Source of the DNA: Patescibacteria group bacterium
GTDB lineage: Bacteria; Patescibacteriota; Minisyncoccia; UBA6257; HR35
Direction of reading: 5' to 3'
Length of the DNA stretch: 28,812 nt
Assembly: GCA_030550735.1 (NCBI GenBank)
Contig: JAUQOT010000003.1
Coordinates: forward strand, 1-28,812
The position numbers and the translations under genes are program-made. The first letter of the stretch is position 1. Each line of letters begins with the position of its first letter. The notes under the pieces are model-generated. The model ran no database searches. It was not told the DNA's origin and saw nothing but the letters and a program-made list of their open reading frames with translations. Shown here piece after piece: positions 8,170 to 15,386 of the stretch.

Positions 8170-8593
8170 AGGTCAACTTCTTTTAGAAGTTGTTCTTATC
8201 CTCGGTCTAATAGTTATTATTTTAGGAATTTTCGCTTCAGCTCTAATTTCAATTTTAAGTGCTCAAAGATATTCTCAAATTAATCAGGGGATAGCCCTTT
8301 CAGGATTTGAAAAATATCGATCAGCTTTAATTAGTATTGCTCAAAAAGATTTTAACTCTTTAAATGCTTTGATACCCTCGACCAACTATTATCTTGTTTC
8401 AACAACAACTGGTTGGGAAATAAAGGAAGGAAAAGAGGAAGTAAATATAGGGAATGAAAAATATATTTTTAGTTTCTTGATAGATAATTTTTCGGGTAAT
8501 TCTAATATAAAATTTATTAAAATAGTAGGAGAATATCAAAATCTTGTTTTTGAAGATTATTTTCTCCTACCTAAACTAAATGTCAGTTTTTAA
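8159..8593 (+). CDS. type IV pilin-like protein with class III signal peptide
   Basis: 144 residues. The very short leader MLNKG is followed by QLLLE and a hydrophobic helix (about residues 6-32). This matches a prepilin peptidase site, G5 at -1 and Glu at +5 of the mature chain. The rest is a hydrophilic domain of about 110 residues without a family I can name. It overlaps fusA by 11 nt and the next pilin gene by 14 nt, so the three genes are one unit. A minor pilin or pseudopilin role in pilus assembly or DNA uptake is inferred. No pilus motor genes lie in this window. Confidence 0.75.
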   Translation: MLNKGQLLLEVVLILGLIVIILGIFASALISILSAQRYSQINQGIALSGFEKYRSALISIAQKDFNSLNALIPSTNYYLVSTTTGWEIKEGKEEVNIGNEKYIFSFLIDNFSGNSNIKFIKIVGEYQNLVFEDYFLLPKLNVSF

Positions 8594-9482
8594 AAATAAA
8601 GCCCTAACTCTTCTAGAAACAATTGTTTTTATTGGTGTTTTCAGTATTGTTGGAATTATAGTTTTCCCCTTTTTAATAAACACTTTAAATTATTATTCAA
8701 CAACAAAAGGAACAATTGATATTACTCGTGAAGCAAGAAATATTGTTTTAACTTTGAAATCAGAAACAAACCAAAGCAAGAAAATTGATTATATAACTGA
8801 TTGGGAGATTATTTTTAATAAATTCAACAATAAAAAAAGTATCTTCTTCAAAACTTCAGAAGTTAAACTCAATTTTGAGAATATGAAAATTGAAGGATTT
8901 ATCTCTAATCCTCGAATCGGAAGTATTAGTTTAAACGGAAATAATTATGGTGTTAATATTATTCAATCTTCTAATTGTTCAATTTCTTCATCTCAAAATA
9001 TCACTTCTTTGTATTCTTTTTCTGGATATGCTTGGTCACCTCAAATAGGTTGGATAAAATTTAGAAATACTGATACTGGAGAATCAATTTACGGTGTTTG
9101 TCTTGATAGTAATAACGAACTTAGAGGTTTTGCTTATAATGATATAATTGGTTGGTTAGTTTTTAATTGCAAGGAATTGGGTGTTTGTTCTACAAGCAAT
9201 TTTAAAGTAATTAATCAAAATGGTTATCTTAAGGGATTTGCTTGGAACGATGTTCTTGGTTGGATTTTTTTTGATGGCGATAAAGGGCAGGTTTATTTAG
9301 CTCAAACTGATGAAAATTTTAACATTACCAAGATTGAAAGAGTCTCGAACCCTCAAGTAAATGTTAATGAACTTAAATTTACCCCAATAGATTCCTCTTT
9401 TAAAGTCGATTTTTCGCTAATTGATGAAAAAAATCTTTCTCGAATAGATTATTCAACGGTTATTAGTTTGCCATTTAAGTAA
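8580..9482 (+). CDS. pilin-like protein with GxAWxxxIGWIxF repeats
   Basis: 300 residues. The leader MSVFKNKA is followed by LTLLE and a hydrophobic helix, fitting a prepilin site with Ala at -1 and Glu at +5 (PulJ/GspJ-like layout). The exposed part has three clear repeats at residues 149-161 (GYAWSPQIGWIKF), 183-195 (GFAYNDIIGWLVF) and 219-231 (GFAWNDVLGWIFF), and a degenerate one at 106-118 (GFISNPRIGSISL). Cysteines at 133, 174, 197 and 203 could form disulfides outside the cell. As far as I recall, such Trp-rich repeats occur in other CPR surface proteins. An adhesive or structural role is a guess. Confidence 0.72.
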   Translation: MSVFKNKALTLLETIVFIGVFSIVGIIVFPFLINTLNYYSTTKGTIDITREARNIVLTLKSETNQSKKIDYITDWEIIFNKFNNKKSIFFKTSEVKLNFENMKIEGFISNPRIGSISLNGNNYGVNIIQSSNCSISSSQNITSLYSFSGYAWSPQIGWIKFRNTDTGESIYGVCLDSNNELRGFAYNDIIGWLVFNCKELGVCSTSNFKVINQNGYLKGFAWNDVLGWIFFDGDKGQVYLAQTDENFNITKIERVSNPQVNVNELKFTPIDSSFKVDFSLIDEKNLSRIDYSTVISLPFK

Positions 9483-9483
9483 G

Positions 9484-9876
9484 ATGAAAAAAGGTCAAGT
9501 TATTCTGGGTTTTTTAGGAATTATTTTGATTTTTTTTGGATTTTTGATTATAATATTATTAAATCTCGTAAGCCTTAATTACAATTTTGGTTATATTTTT
9601 AGAAAATTTATAAATTTAAGTTCATTAGAAATAAGTGGCCTTCGTTATGCTCTTTATCAAATTAATAATATTCCTAATTTTACAACTACATCAGCAAGAG
9701 TTAACCTTCCTCAGGGATATTTTCTTTATACAGTTCAAACAACAACTGATCCAAGTTTGAGAATTATTAATATTGAAAGTAATTTAACAACAACACCGAT
9801 GAGAAAAATTTTAAAAGCAACTGCAACTATCGATACAGTTTCTTTAAGTATTCTAGATTTACTGATAGGCGAATAG
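9484..9876 (+). CDS. small pilin-like membrane protein lacking Glu5
   Basis: 130 residues. It starts MKKGQVILG with a hydrophobic segment at about residues 6-28, resembling the short leaders of its two neighbours, but the +5 residue is Gly and not Glu. In type II secretion and pilus systems the GspK/PilX-type minor pilin at the tip also lacks Glu5, so this may be the tip partner of the other two. It starts 1 nt after the previous stop. The TAG stop (9874-9876) ends on the first base of tRNA-Leu(CAG). Function is unproven. Confidence 0.65.
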   Translation: MKKGQVILGFLGIILIFFGFLIIILLNLVSLNYNFGYIFRKFINLSSLEISGLRYALYQINNIPNFTTTSARVNLPQGYFLYTVQTTTDPSLRIINIESNLTTTPMRKILKATATIDTVSLSILDLLIGE

Positions 9877-9958
9877 GGCAGGTGGCGGAATTGGTAGACG
9901 CGCAAGGTTCAGGTCCTTGTGGTTTTAAGCCGTGAGGGTTCGAATCCCTCCCTGCCCA
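9876..9958 (+). tRNA. tRNA-Leu (anticodon CAG)
   Basis: A class II tRNA. The acceptor GGGCAGG (9876-9882) pairs fully with CCTGCCC (9951-9957), discriminator A9958. The anticodon stem CAAGG/CCTTG encloses TTCAGGT, giving anticodon CAG, which reads CTG. The D-arm sequence GTGGCGGAATTGGTAGACGCGC is close to E. coli tRNA-Leu. CCA is not encoded. It lies inside the long operon with no clear promoter of its own, so it is probably released from a polycistronic transcript. Confidence 0.96.
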
Positions 9959-9990
9959 AAGGGTCAAAAATTCAATCAATTAACTCATCA

Positions 9991-11754
9991 ATGGATAAAA
10001 CAGAACAAATTATTTATGAGGAGGTTAAAGCTAGATCTCAGCAAAGCAAACAAAAAAGAGTTTATACTGGCGTTTTAAAAATTATTCCTTTAGGAGGTTT
10101 AGAAGAAGTTGGTCGCAATTTGACTGCTTTTGAACTTAATAATAAAGAAATTTTAATTGTTGATGTTGGTTTGGGTTATCCATTTTTTGAAGAAATGCCC
10201 GGTGTAGATTTCCTTATTCCTAATGTTGAATATCTCGAAAAGAATAAAGATAAAATCGTTGGAATTATTATTACTCATGGACATTATGATCACATTGGCG
10301 CTATTCCTTATTTAATTGATCGTCTTGGTAATCCAACTATTTATGCTACTCCACTTACAAAAGGATTAATTCTTAAGCGCCAAGAAGATTTTCCTAACTC
10401 ACCAAAATTAGAAGTTGTTGAATTTAGAAAGGATAGATACCAAACTTTAAAAATCGGCTCTTTCGTTATTGATTATTTTCATGTTAATCATAATATTCCT
10501 GATTCAGTAGGTTTTTTTATTCAGACACCTGTCGGAAATATTATGCATACTGGTGATTTTAAAATTGATTTTACTCCCTTTTTTGATAAACCAGCTGATC
10601 TTTCGAGAATTGTTAAACTTTCTTTAAAAGGTGTTAGGCTTTTGATGATTGATTCAACAAATTCTTATCAACCAGGTTTTGTTGCTTCAGAAAGAAAAAT
10701 TATGGAGTCGTTAGAAGAAATTTTTCGTAAAGCTCATGGAAGAATTATTGCCGTAACTTTCGCTTCTTTACTTGAAAGGGTTCAACAACTAATTTATCTT
10801 TCAGCTATTTATGGAAGAAAAGTTGTTATTGATGGTCATACAATGAGAGTAAATGTTGAAGTTGCTCGAAGATTAAGATATTTACAAATGCCTAAAGGAA
10901 CAATTATTAAACCAGAGGAATCATTTAAACTTAAGCCTCACCAAGTAACAATTATTTGTACAGGATCTCAAGCTGAAGAAGGTTCGGCTTTAATGAGAAT
11001 TGTTAATGGTGAACATCGTTATTTTAAATTAATTAATAATGATACTGTAATTTTCTCTTCTTCAATTATCCCGGGAAACGAAAGATTGGTTCAAGAGTTA
11101 AAAGATGATATTCTTAAACAAGGCGCTAAGGTTATCCATTATCAAATGATGGATATTCATGCTTCAGGTCATGGTTTTGCTGATGAAGTTAAATTGTTTA
11201 TTAATCTTACAAAACCAGAATACGTTATGCCAATTCACGGTCAATATTTTATGATGAAAGCTGTTGAAGAAATAGCTTTAAGTCTTGGAATTCCCCAAAA
11301 TAAAATTATTATTGCTCAAAACGGCGATGTTGTTGAAATGAATCCGGAAAAAATTTATCGAACCCATGAAAAAGTACCTTCAAGTATAGTTTATGTTGAT
11401 GGTTTAGGATTGGGAACAGCTGAAAGTGTTGTTTTAAGAGATAGACAAAATTTAGCTAAAGAAGGGTTTTTGGCGATTATTGTGACAATTGATAGTACTA
11501 CTGGTGAATTAAAAAAATCTCCCGATTTAATATCTCGTGGTTTTATTTATTTGAAAGAAAACAAGGAATTCTTACAAGAAATTAATAATCTGATTAAAAA
11601 AATAGTTAAAAGAAACATTAAATTTTTAGGCGACGAAGCTCCAATTATTCAAGAAGAGCAAATTAAATATTATCTTAAAGAAGAAATCGCTGATTTTATT
11701 TATCAAAAAACAGGCGGAAGACCTCTTATTATTCCTACGGTTATTAAAGTTTAA
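9991..11754 (+). CDS. rnj: ribonuclease J
   Basis: A metallo-beta-lactamase / beta-CASP nuclease with 5'-3' exonuclease and endonuclease activity on RNA, central to mRNA decay and RNA maturation in bacteria without RNase E. Motifs are ITHGHYDHIGAIPYL (metal-binding HxHxDH), MHTGDFKID, DGHTM, CTGSQAEEGSALMRI and MPIHGQY. The frame is open upstream into tRNA-Leu (9919), but that stretch is tRNA sequence, so ATG 9991 (MDKTEQIIYEEV) is chosen, giving 587 residues. It lies 32 nt after the tRNA, and rbfA follows 2 nt after the stop. Confidence 0.95.
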   Translation: MDKTEQIIYEEVKARSQQSKQKRVYTGVLKIIPLGGLEEVGRNLTAFELNNKEILIVDVGLGYPFFEEMPGVDFLIPNVEYLEKNKDKIVGIIITHGHYDHIGAIPYLIDRLGNPTIYATPLTKGLILKRQEDFPNSPKLEVVEFRKDRYQTLKIGSFVIDYFHVNHNIPDSVGFFIQTPVGNIMHTGDFKIDFTPFFDKPADLSRIVKLSLKGVRLLMIDSTNSYQPGFVASERKIMESLEEIFRKAHGRIIAVTFASLLERVQQLIYLSAIYGRKVVIDGHTMRVNVEVARRLRYLQMPKGTIIKPEESFKLKPHQVTIICTGSQAEEGSALMRIVNGEHRYFKLINNDTVIFSSSIIPGNERLVQELKDDILKQGAKVIHYQMMDIHASGHGFADEVKLFINLTKPEYVMPIHGQYFMMKAVEEIALSLGIPQNKIIIAQNGDVVEMNPEKIYRTHEKVPSSIVYVDGLGLGTAESVVLRDRQNLAKEGFLAIIVTIDSTTGELKKSPDLISRGFIYLKENKEFLQEINNLIKKIVKRNIKFLGDEAPIIQEEQIKYYLKEEIADFIYQKTGGRPLIIPTVIKV

Positions 11755-11756
11755 GG

Positions 11757-12095
11757 ATGAAAGAAAGAAGAAGATTTGAAATTATTAAAAAAGTTTCAGA
11801 AATTCTTATGAAGTTTAATATTTTTCATAATATCTTTTTTACGGTTGTTGATATTTCTTTGCCGAAACGAAAGGGGGTTATGAAAATTTATTTAAGTATT
11901 TTTCCTGAAAAGATGATCCAAGAGGTAATTTCTTATTTTAATAAAATTCAAAAAGAAATTAAAAATGAAATAAAAAAAAGCATCTATCTTCGTCATCTGC
12001 CTTCTAAATTAAAATTTTTTCCCTCTTTTGAGTTCAAAGAAGCTCAAGAAGTCTTTAGTATTTTAGAAAAATTTAAAGATGAAAAAAATAAATAA
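11757..12095 (+). CDS. rbfA: ribosome-binding factor A-like protein
   Basis: A late 30S maturation factor acting near helix 1 of 16S rRNA. The 112 residues show the RbfA pattern: an N-terminal basic helix (MKERRRFEIIKKVSEIL), a central strand with VVDISLPKRKGVMKIYLSIF corresponding to the V-DV--S-D---A-VYVS stretch, and RHLPSKLKFFPSFEF corresponding to R-TPEL-F--D. Similarity is moderate, so the name rests on pattern and context (ribosome and RNA genes). It starts 2 nt after RNase J and overlaps the next gene by 17 nt. Confidence 0.7.
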   Translation: MKERRRFEIIKKVSEILMKFNIFHNIFFTVVDISLPKRKGVMKIYLSIFPEKMIQEVISYFNKIQKEIKNEIKKSIYLRHLPSKLKFFPSFEFKEAQEVFSILEKFKDEKNK

Positions 12096-12387
12096 AAGGA
12101 AAAGAGGTATAAGAATTGAAAAAAAAGCATTCGAAATTCTTAAAAAGAAGAAATATTTAGTTTGGAGACCGGCTAGGATAAAATTTTTCTCCCAAGACAT
12201 TTTTGGTGTTTTTGATATCATTGCTCTTAATAAAAATGAATTAAGATTAATTCAGGTTCAGAAAGAAAGAAAAAGACCATACAAAATAAAGCCTATTTTA
12301 AGAATTCCCTTACCTAAGAAGATTACTTATGAACTTTGGGTTTACAAAAGCAAATTGAAAGATTTTGAGATTCATAAGTTGAAATAG
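12079..12387 (+). CDS. small PD-(D/E)XK-like nuclease-fold protein (Hjc-like)
   Basis: 102 residues, strongly basic. The order of elements fits the restriction-endonuclease / Holliday-junction-resolvase fold: the N-terminal helix GIRIEKKAFEILKKKKY with Glu14, then FGVFDIIAL with Asp46, then LRLIQVQ at 56-61. The last motif would normally be E-x-K, but here it is Q59-V-Q61, so cleavage activity is doubtful or depends on altered chemistry. Members I recall with IQVTS instead of EVK are also uncharacterised. It overlaps rbfA by 17 nt. A nucleic-acid-binding or repair role is inferred, not shown. Confidence 0.55.
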   Translation: MKKINKRKRGIRIEKKAFEILKKKKYLVWRPARIKFFSQDIFGVFDIIALNKNELRLIQVQKERKRPYKIKPILRIPLPKKITYELWVYKSKLKDFEIHKLK

Positions 12388-12399
12388 AGAGGTTTAATC

Positions 12400-12408
12400 T
12401 GTTATAAT
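12400..12408 (+). promoter_or_regulatory. extended -10 promoter of rplM, predicted leaderless
   Basis: TGTTATAAT, a consensus extended -10 element, ends 6 nt before the rplM ATG at 12415. Transcription would therefore start at or next to the A of the start codon. This is the clearest leaderless geometry in the window. Confidence 0.65.
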
Positions 12409-12414
12409 TATTTT

Positions 12415-12777
12415 ATGACTCAAGAAAAAGTAATTATTGATGCTCAAAACAAATCTTTAGGAAGATTAGCTTCGGAAATTGCTGTTGTTTTACAAGGAAA
12501 AAAAAGAGTTGATTATGATCCAAGTAAAGATTTTCCTATTTTTGTTTATATAAAAAATTTAGATAAAGTTAGATTTACCGGAAAAAAATTTAATCAAAAA
12601 TTATTTTATAAACATACCGGTTATATTGGTCATTTAAAAGAAATACCTTTGAAAATTCTTTGGCAAAAAAATCCACTCAAGACTTTAAAATTAGTTATTA
12701 GTCGAATGCTTCCTAAAAATAAATTAAGAAAAAAAAGACTCGAGCGAATTAAAATTTTAGAAGAAAATGAAGATTAA
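12415..12777 (+). CDS. rplM: 50S ribosomal protein uL13
   Basis: An early-assembling large-subunit protein. Recognised by VIIDAQNKSLGRLASEIAVVLQGKKRVDYDP, VRFTGKKFNQKLFYKHTGYIGHLKEIP and MLPKNKLRKKRLERIKI. At 120 residues it is shorter than the E. coli protein (142), with loops trimmed but all core segments present. It is followed by rpsI with an 11-nt overlap, the conserved rplM-rpsI pair. Confidence 0.95.
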   Translation: MTQEKVIIDAQNKSLGRLASEIAVVLQGKKRVDYDPSKDFPIFVYIKNLDKVRFTGKKFNQKLFYKHTGYIGHLKEIPLKILWQKNPLKTLKLVISRMLPKNKLRKKRLERIKILEENED

Positions 12778-13276
12778 CGAACAAAAAGAAGAATTTTTAG
12801 TTACAGAACCACAAATATCCGAAGAAGAACGACCAGAGAGTTTAATTTTTCCAACTATTGGAAAAAACAAATATATTGAAGGAATTGGAAGAAGAAAAGA
12901 AGCAACTGCTCGCGTTAGAATTTATGATAATTCCAAAAAAACTGCTTCTAAAGATTTTAATATTACTGTTAATAATAGAGATTACCGCGAATATTTTCAT
13001 AATTTAATTGAATATACAAAAATAGTAAACGCTCCCTTAAGAAAAATAAAAGCCTATAATTCTTATAAAGTTAGCGTTGTAGTAAAAGGAGGTGGACTAA
13101 GAGGCCAAGCAGAAGCTATTAGGCATGGTTTAGCTCGAGCTCTAGTAAAACTTAATCCCGAATGGAAGATTAAATTTAAAAAAGCTGGTTTTCTTACAAG
13201 AGATCCTCGAGAAGTTGAAAGAAAAAAATATGGACTTAAAAAAGCAAGAAAAGCCCCTCAGTGGCATAAAAGATAA
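12767..13276 (+). CDS. rpsI: 30S ribosomal protein uS9
   Basis: A small-subunit head protein whose C-terminal tail reaches the P-site tRNA. The core begins at YIEGIGRRKEATARVRIYD and includes VVVKGGGLRGQAEAIRHGLARALV and RDPREVERKKYGLKKARKAPQWHKR. The conserved C-terminal Lys-Arg is kept. About 36 residues precede the core, rich in Glu and probably disordered. Total length is 169 against 130 in E. coli. The start overlaps rplM by 11 nt. Confidence 0.96.
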   Translation: MKINEQKEEFLVTEPQISEEERPESLIFPTIGKNKYIEGIGRRKEATARVRIYDNSKKTASKDFNITVNNRDYREYFHNLIEYTKIVNAPLRKIKAYNSYKVSVVVKGGGLRGQAEAIRHGLARALVKLNPEWKIKFKKAGFLTRDPREVERKKYGLKKARKAPQWHKR

Positions 13277-13287
13277 AATTAAAATTT

Positions 13288-14391
13288 ATGTTTTCAAAAT
13301 TAATTTCTTTTGATGTTTATCTTTTTATTCCTCTTTTAATTTTAAGTTTTCTCGGTTTATTAAATTTTTTTAGTACTTCGCTTTATTATTCCCTAATTAA
13401 AACAGGAGATCAATTTGCCTATTTCTACGATTTTTTAATAAAAAATTTTATTTTGGGGTGGATATTTTTTTTTCTTGGACATATTTTAGGTAATAATTTT
13501 CATAAAAATCGAGTTTTCTTTTTTATAGCTTTTATTGTTTTTTTTAGTTTTCTTTGGTTAGTAATTTTGACACCCTTAGGTGTTGAAATAAATAATGCCA
13601 AAAGATGGATAAAATTGGGTTTTTTTGTTTTTCAACCGGCTGAATTAATTAAACCATTTGCCATTTTGGTTCTTGTTTTTCTTCTGAGCTCTAATCCATT
13701 AGCTTCAGCCCGTTTCTTGATTTTTGTTTCGTTGATTTTTATTTTTTTAATAATCATACCGATTTTTTTTGAGCCAGCAGGAACAAACTCCTTAATTATT
13801 TTTTTATCTTTAATTGCAACTTCTTTAATTTTTTTTAAAAAACAGGTTTATCTTTTTAAATACTTTTCAATAATAATATTAATAGGATTATTTTTTGTTT
13901 TTTTGGGAATTTATCTTTGGCCCTATCGTCAAGAGAGAATTCTTTCTTTTTTTACTGGTGGAGCTGTTTTTAAAGAAAAAATTTTTCAACTTGAAAAATC
14001 TCAAATCGCAATTTCTTCAGGAGGTTTTTGGGGTAAAGGTTTAGGAAAATCAGAAGCTAAATATTTACCCCTTCCCAAAATGCTTAATGATTCTGTTTTT
14101 TCTATTTATGCAGAAGAATTTGGTTTCGTTGGTTCAATTTTTCTTTTAGCTCTTTATGGTTTTTTATTTTTAAGAATTTTAAAAATTGGTTTTGATAATC
14201 CGTCAATCGAAAAAAGAGCTTTTTGTTTGGGTGTTTTTACTTGGTTAATTACCCAAACATCTTTTCATATTTTTTCCAATCTTGGACTTTTTGTTCCTAC
14301 AGGAGTTGTTCTTCCTTTTTTTAGTTCAGGAGCCTCAAGTCAATTAGCTATTTATTTCAGTTTAGGTCTTATTAATTCTTTTAGAAAATGA
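13288..14391 (+). CDS. ftsW: SEDS peptidoglycan polymerase, FtsW type
   Basis: A polytopic glycosyltransferase that polymerises lipid II, with FtsW working at the septum and RodA in elongation. About ten hydrophobic segments are visible. Motifs include NNAKRWIKLG, FQPAELIKPF, YRQERILSFF, GKGLGKSEAKYLPLP, NDSVFSIYAEEFGFVG (Asp268 corresponds to the essential aspartate) and NLGLFVPTGVVLPFFSSGASS. FtsW is favoured over RodA because murG lies nearby as in dcw clusters, though the sequence alone does not decide it. A TAAAAT ends 8 nt before the ATG. The stop overlaps the epimerase start (ATGA). Confidence 0.85.
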   Translation: MFSKLISFDVYLFIPLLILSFLGLLNFFSTSLYYSLIKTGDQFAYFYDFLIKNFILGWIFFFLGHILGNNFHKNRVFFFIAFIVFFSFLWLVILTPLGVEINNAKRWIKLGFFVFQPAELIKPFAILVLVFLLSSNPLASARFLIFVSLIFIFLIIIPIFFEPAGTNSLIIFLSLIATSLIFFKKQVYLFKYFSIIILIGLFFVFLGIYLWPYRQERILSFFTGGAVFKEKIFQLEKSQIAISSGGFWGKGLGKSEAKYLPLPKMLNDSVFSIYAEEFGFVGSIFLLALYGFLFLRILKIGFDNPSIEKRAFCLGVFTWLITQTSFHIFSNLGLFVPTGVVLPFFSSGASSQLAIYFSLGLINSFRK

Positions 14392-15386
14392 AAATCATTA
14401 TTACAGGGGGAAGTGGCTATATCGGTAGCATGTTAACTAATGAACTTAGTAATCATCCAGATATCGAATTAATTTATTTAATTGATATCAAAGATCCTAA
14501 ATTTTTACTTAAAGAAAACAAAAAAGTTAAATTTATTAAAAAAAATTTAGTTGATGATTGGGAGAGTGATGTTAAAGAAAGTATTGATGCAATTATTCAT
14601 TTGGCTTTTCATATTCGAAGACCTTTTTTGCCTTGGGAGTTAAAAAAGCATATTTACGAAAATAAAGTAGGTTTAGAAAAAGTTCTTGATTTTGCTTCGA
14701 AAAATAAAGTTAACAAATTGATTATTGCTAGTTCAATTGCGGTTTATGGTGCTAAAGAAACAAATAATCCCTTAAAACCATTCAAAGAGGAAGACGAGTT
14801 AAAAGAAGATGAATATCTTTATGGAAAAGAAAAAATAGAAATGGAAATGATGGTTAAAGACTTCAGTCAAAAAAATCCTGAAACAAAGATAATTATTCTT
14901 CGTTTAGCTACGGTAACCGGCCCTTTTGCTCAAAAAATTTATAAAAAAGGCGGACTATTAAAGTTTTTAAAGAATTTAACACCAATTATTCCTTTAACCT
15001 CAAAAAATTCTTTACGTCAATATGTTCATGAGGATGACGCTGTTTCATCAATAATTTTTTTTCTTTTTAAAGATTTTGAGGACAAATTTCTTATTTTTAA
15101 TGTTGCTCCAGATGATTTTCTTTATTTTGAAGAAATTGCAAAAATCTTAAATAAAAAAACAATTACCTTAGGTTATTCATTAGCTAAAATTTTATTTAAG
15201 ATTTTTTGGTATCTTTCTTGGGGAAAAATTCCTACAAGCCCAGGTTCAATTAATTCTTATTCTTTTCCGATAGTTGTTTCTAATGAAAAAATTAAAAAAT
15301 TTGGTTTTCAATTTAAATATTCAGCCAAAGATGCTTTTTTAGGAAAAAAAGGAAAATATTCTAAATTACTTGCCCCAGAAAGTTAA
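14388..15386 (+). CDS. NAD-dependent epimerase/dehydratase (extended SDR)
   Basis: 332 residues. It begins with a Rossmann nucleotide-binding motif, TGGSGYIGS at residues 6-14, followed by DAIIHLAF, an active-site region with Ser-Ser (IASSIAVYG) and Tyr-x3-Lys (YLYGKEK), and LRLATVTGP. These are typical of enzymes that remodel nucleotide sugars such as UDP-glucose 4-epimerase relatives. The exact substrate cannot be read from sequence. It is coupled to ftsW (ATGA overlap) and faces a sugar transferase gene, which fits envelope glycan synthesis. The last 21 bp overlap that convergent gene. Confidence 0.8.
   Translation: MKIIITGGSGYIGSMLTNELSNHPDIELIYLIDIKDPKFLLKENKKVKFIKKNLVDDWESDVKESIDAIIHLAFHIRRPFLPWELKKHIYENKVGLEKVLDFASKNKVNKLIIASSIAVYGAKETNNPLKPFKEEDELKEDEYLYGKEKIEMEMMVKDFSQKNPETKIIILRLATVTGPFAQKIYKKGGLLKFLKNLTPIIPLTSKNSLRQYVHEDDAVSSIIFFLFKDFEDKFLIFNVAPDDFLYFEEIAKILNKKTITLGYSLAKILFKIFWYLSWGKIPTSPGSINSYSFPIVVSNEKIKKFGFQFKYSAKDAFLGKKGKYSKLLAPES

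Noticed and set aside
9919..9990. N-terminal extension of RNase J into tRNA-Leu(CAG)
   Set aside because: The extension translates the anticodon and T-arm of the tRNA; ATG 9991 gives a normal RNase J start.
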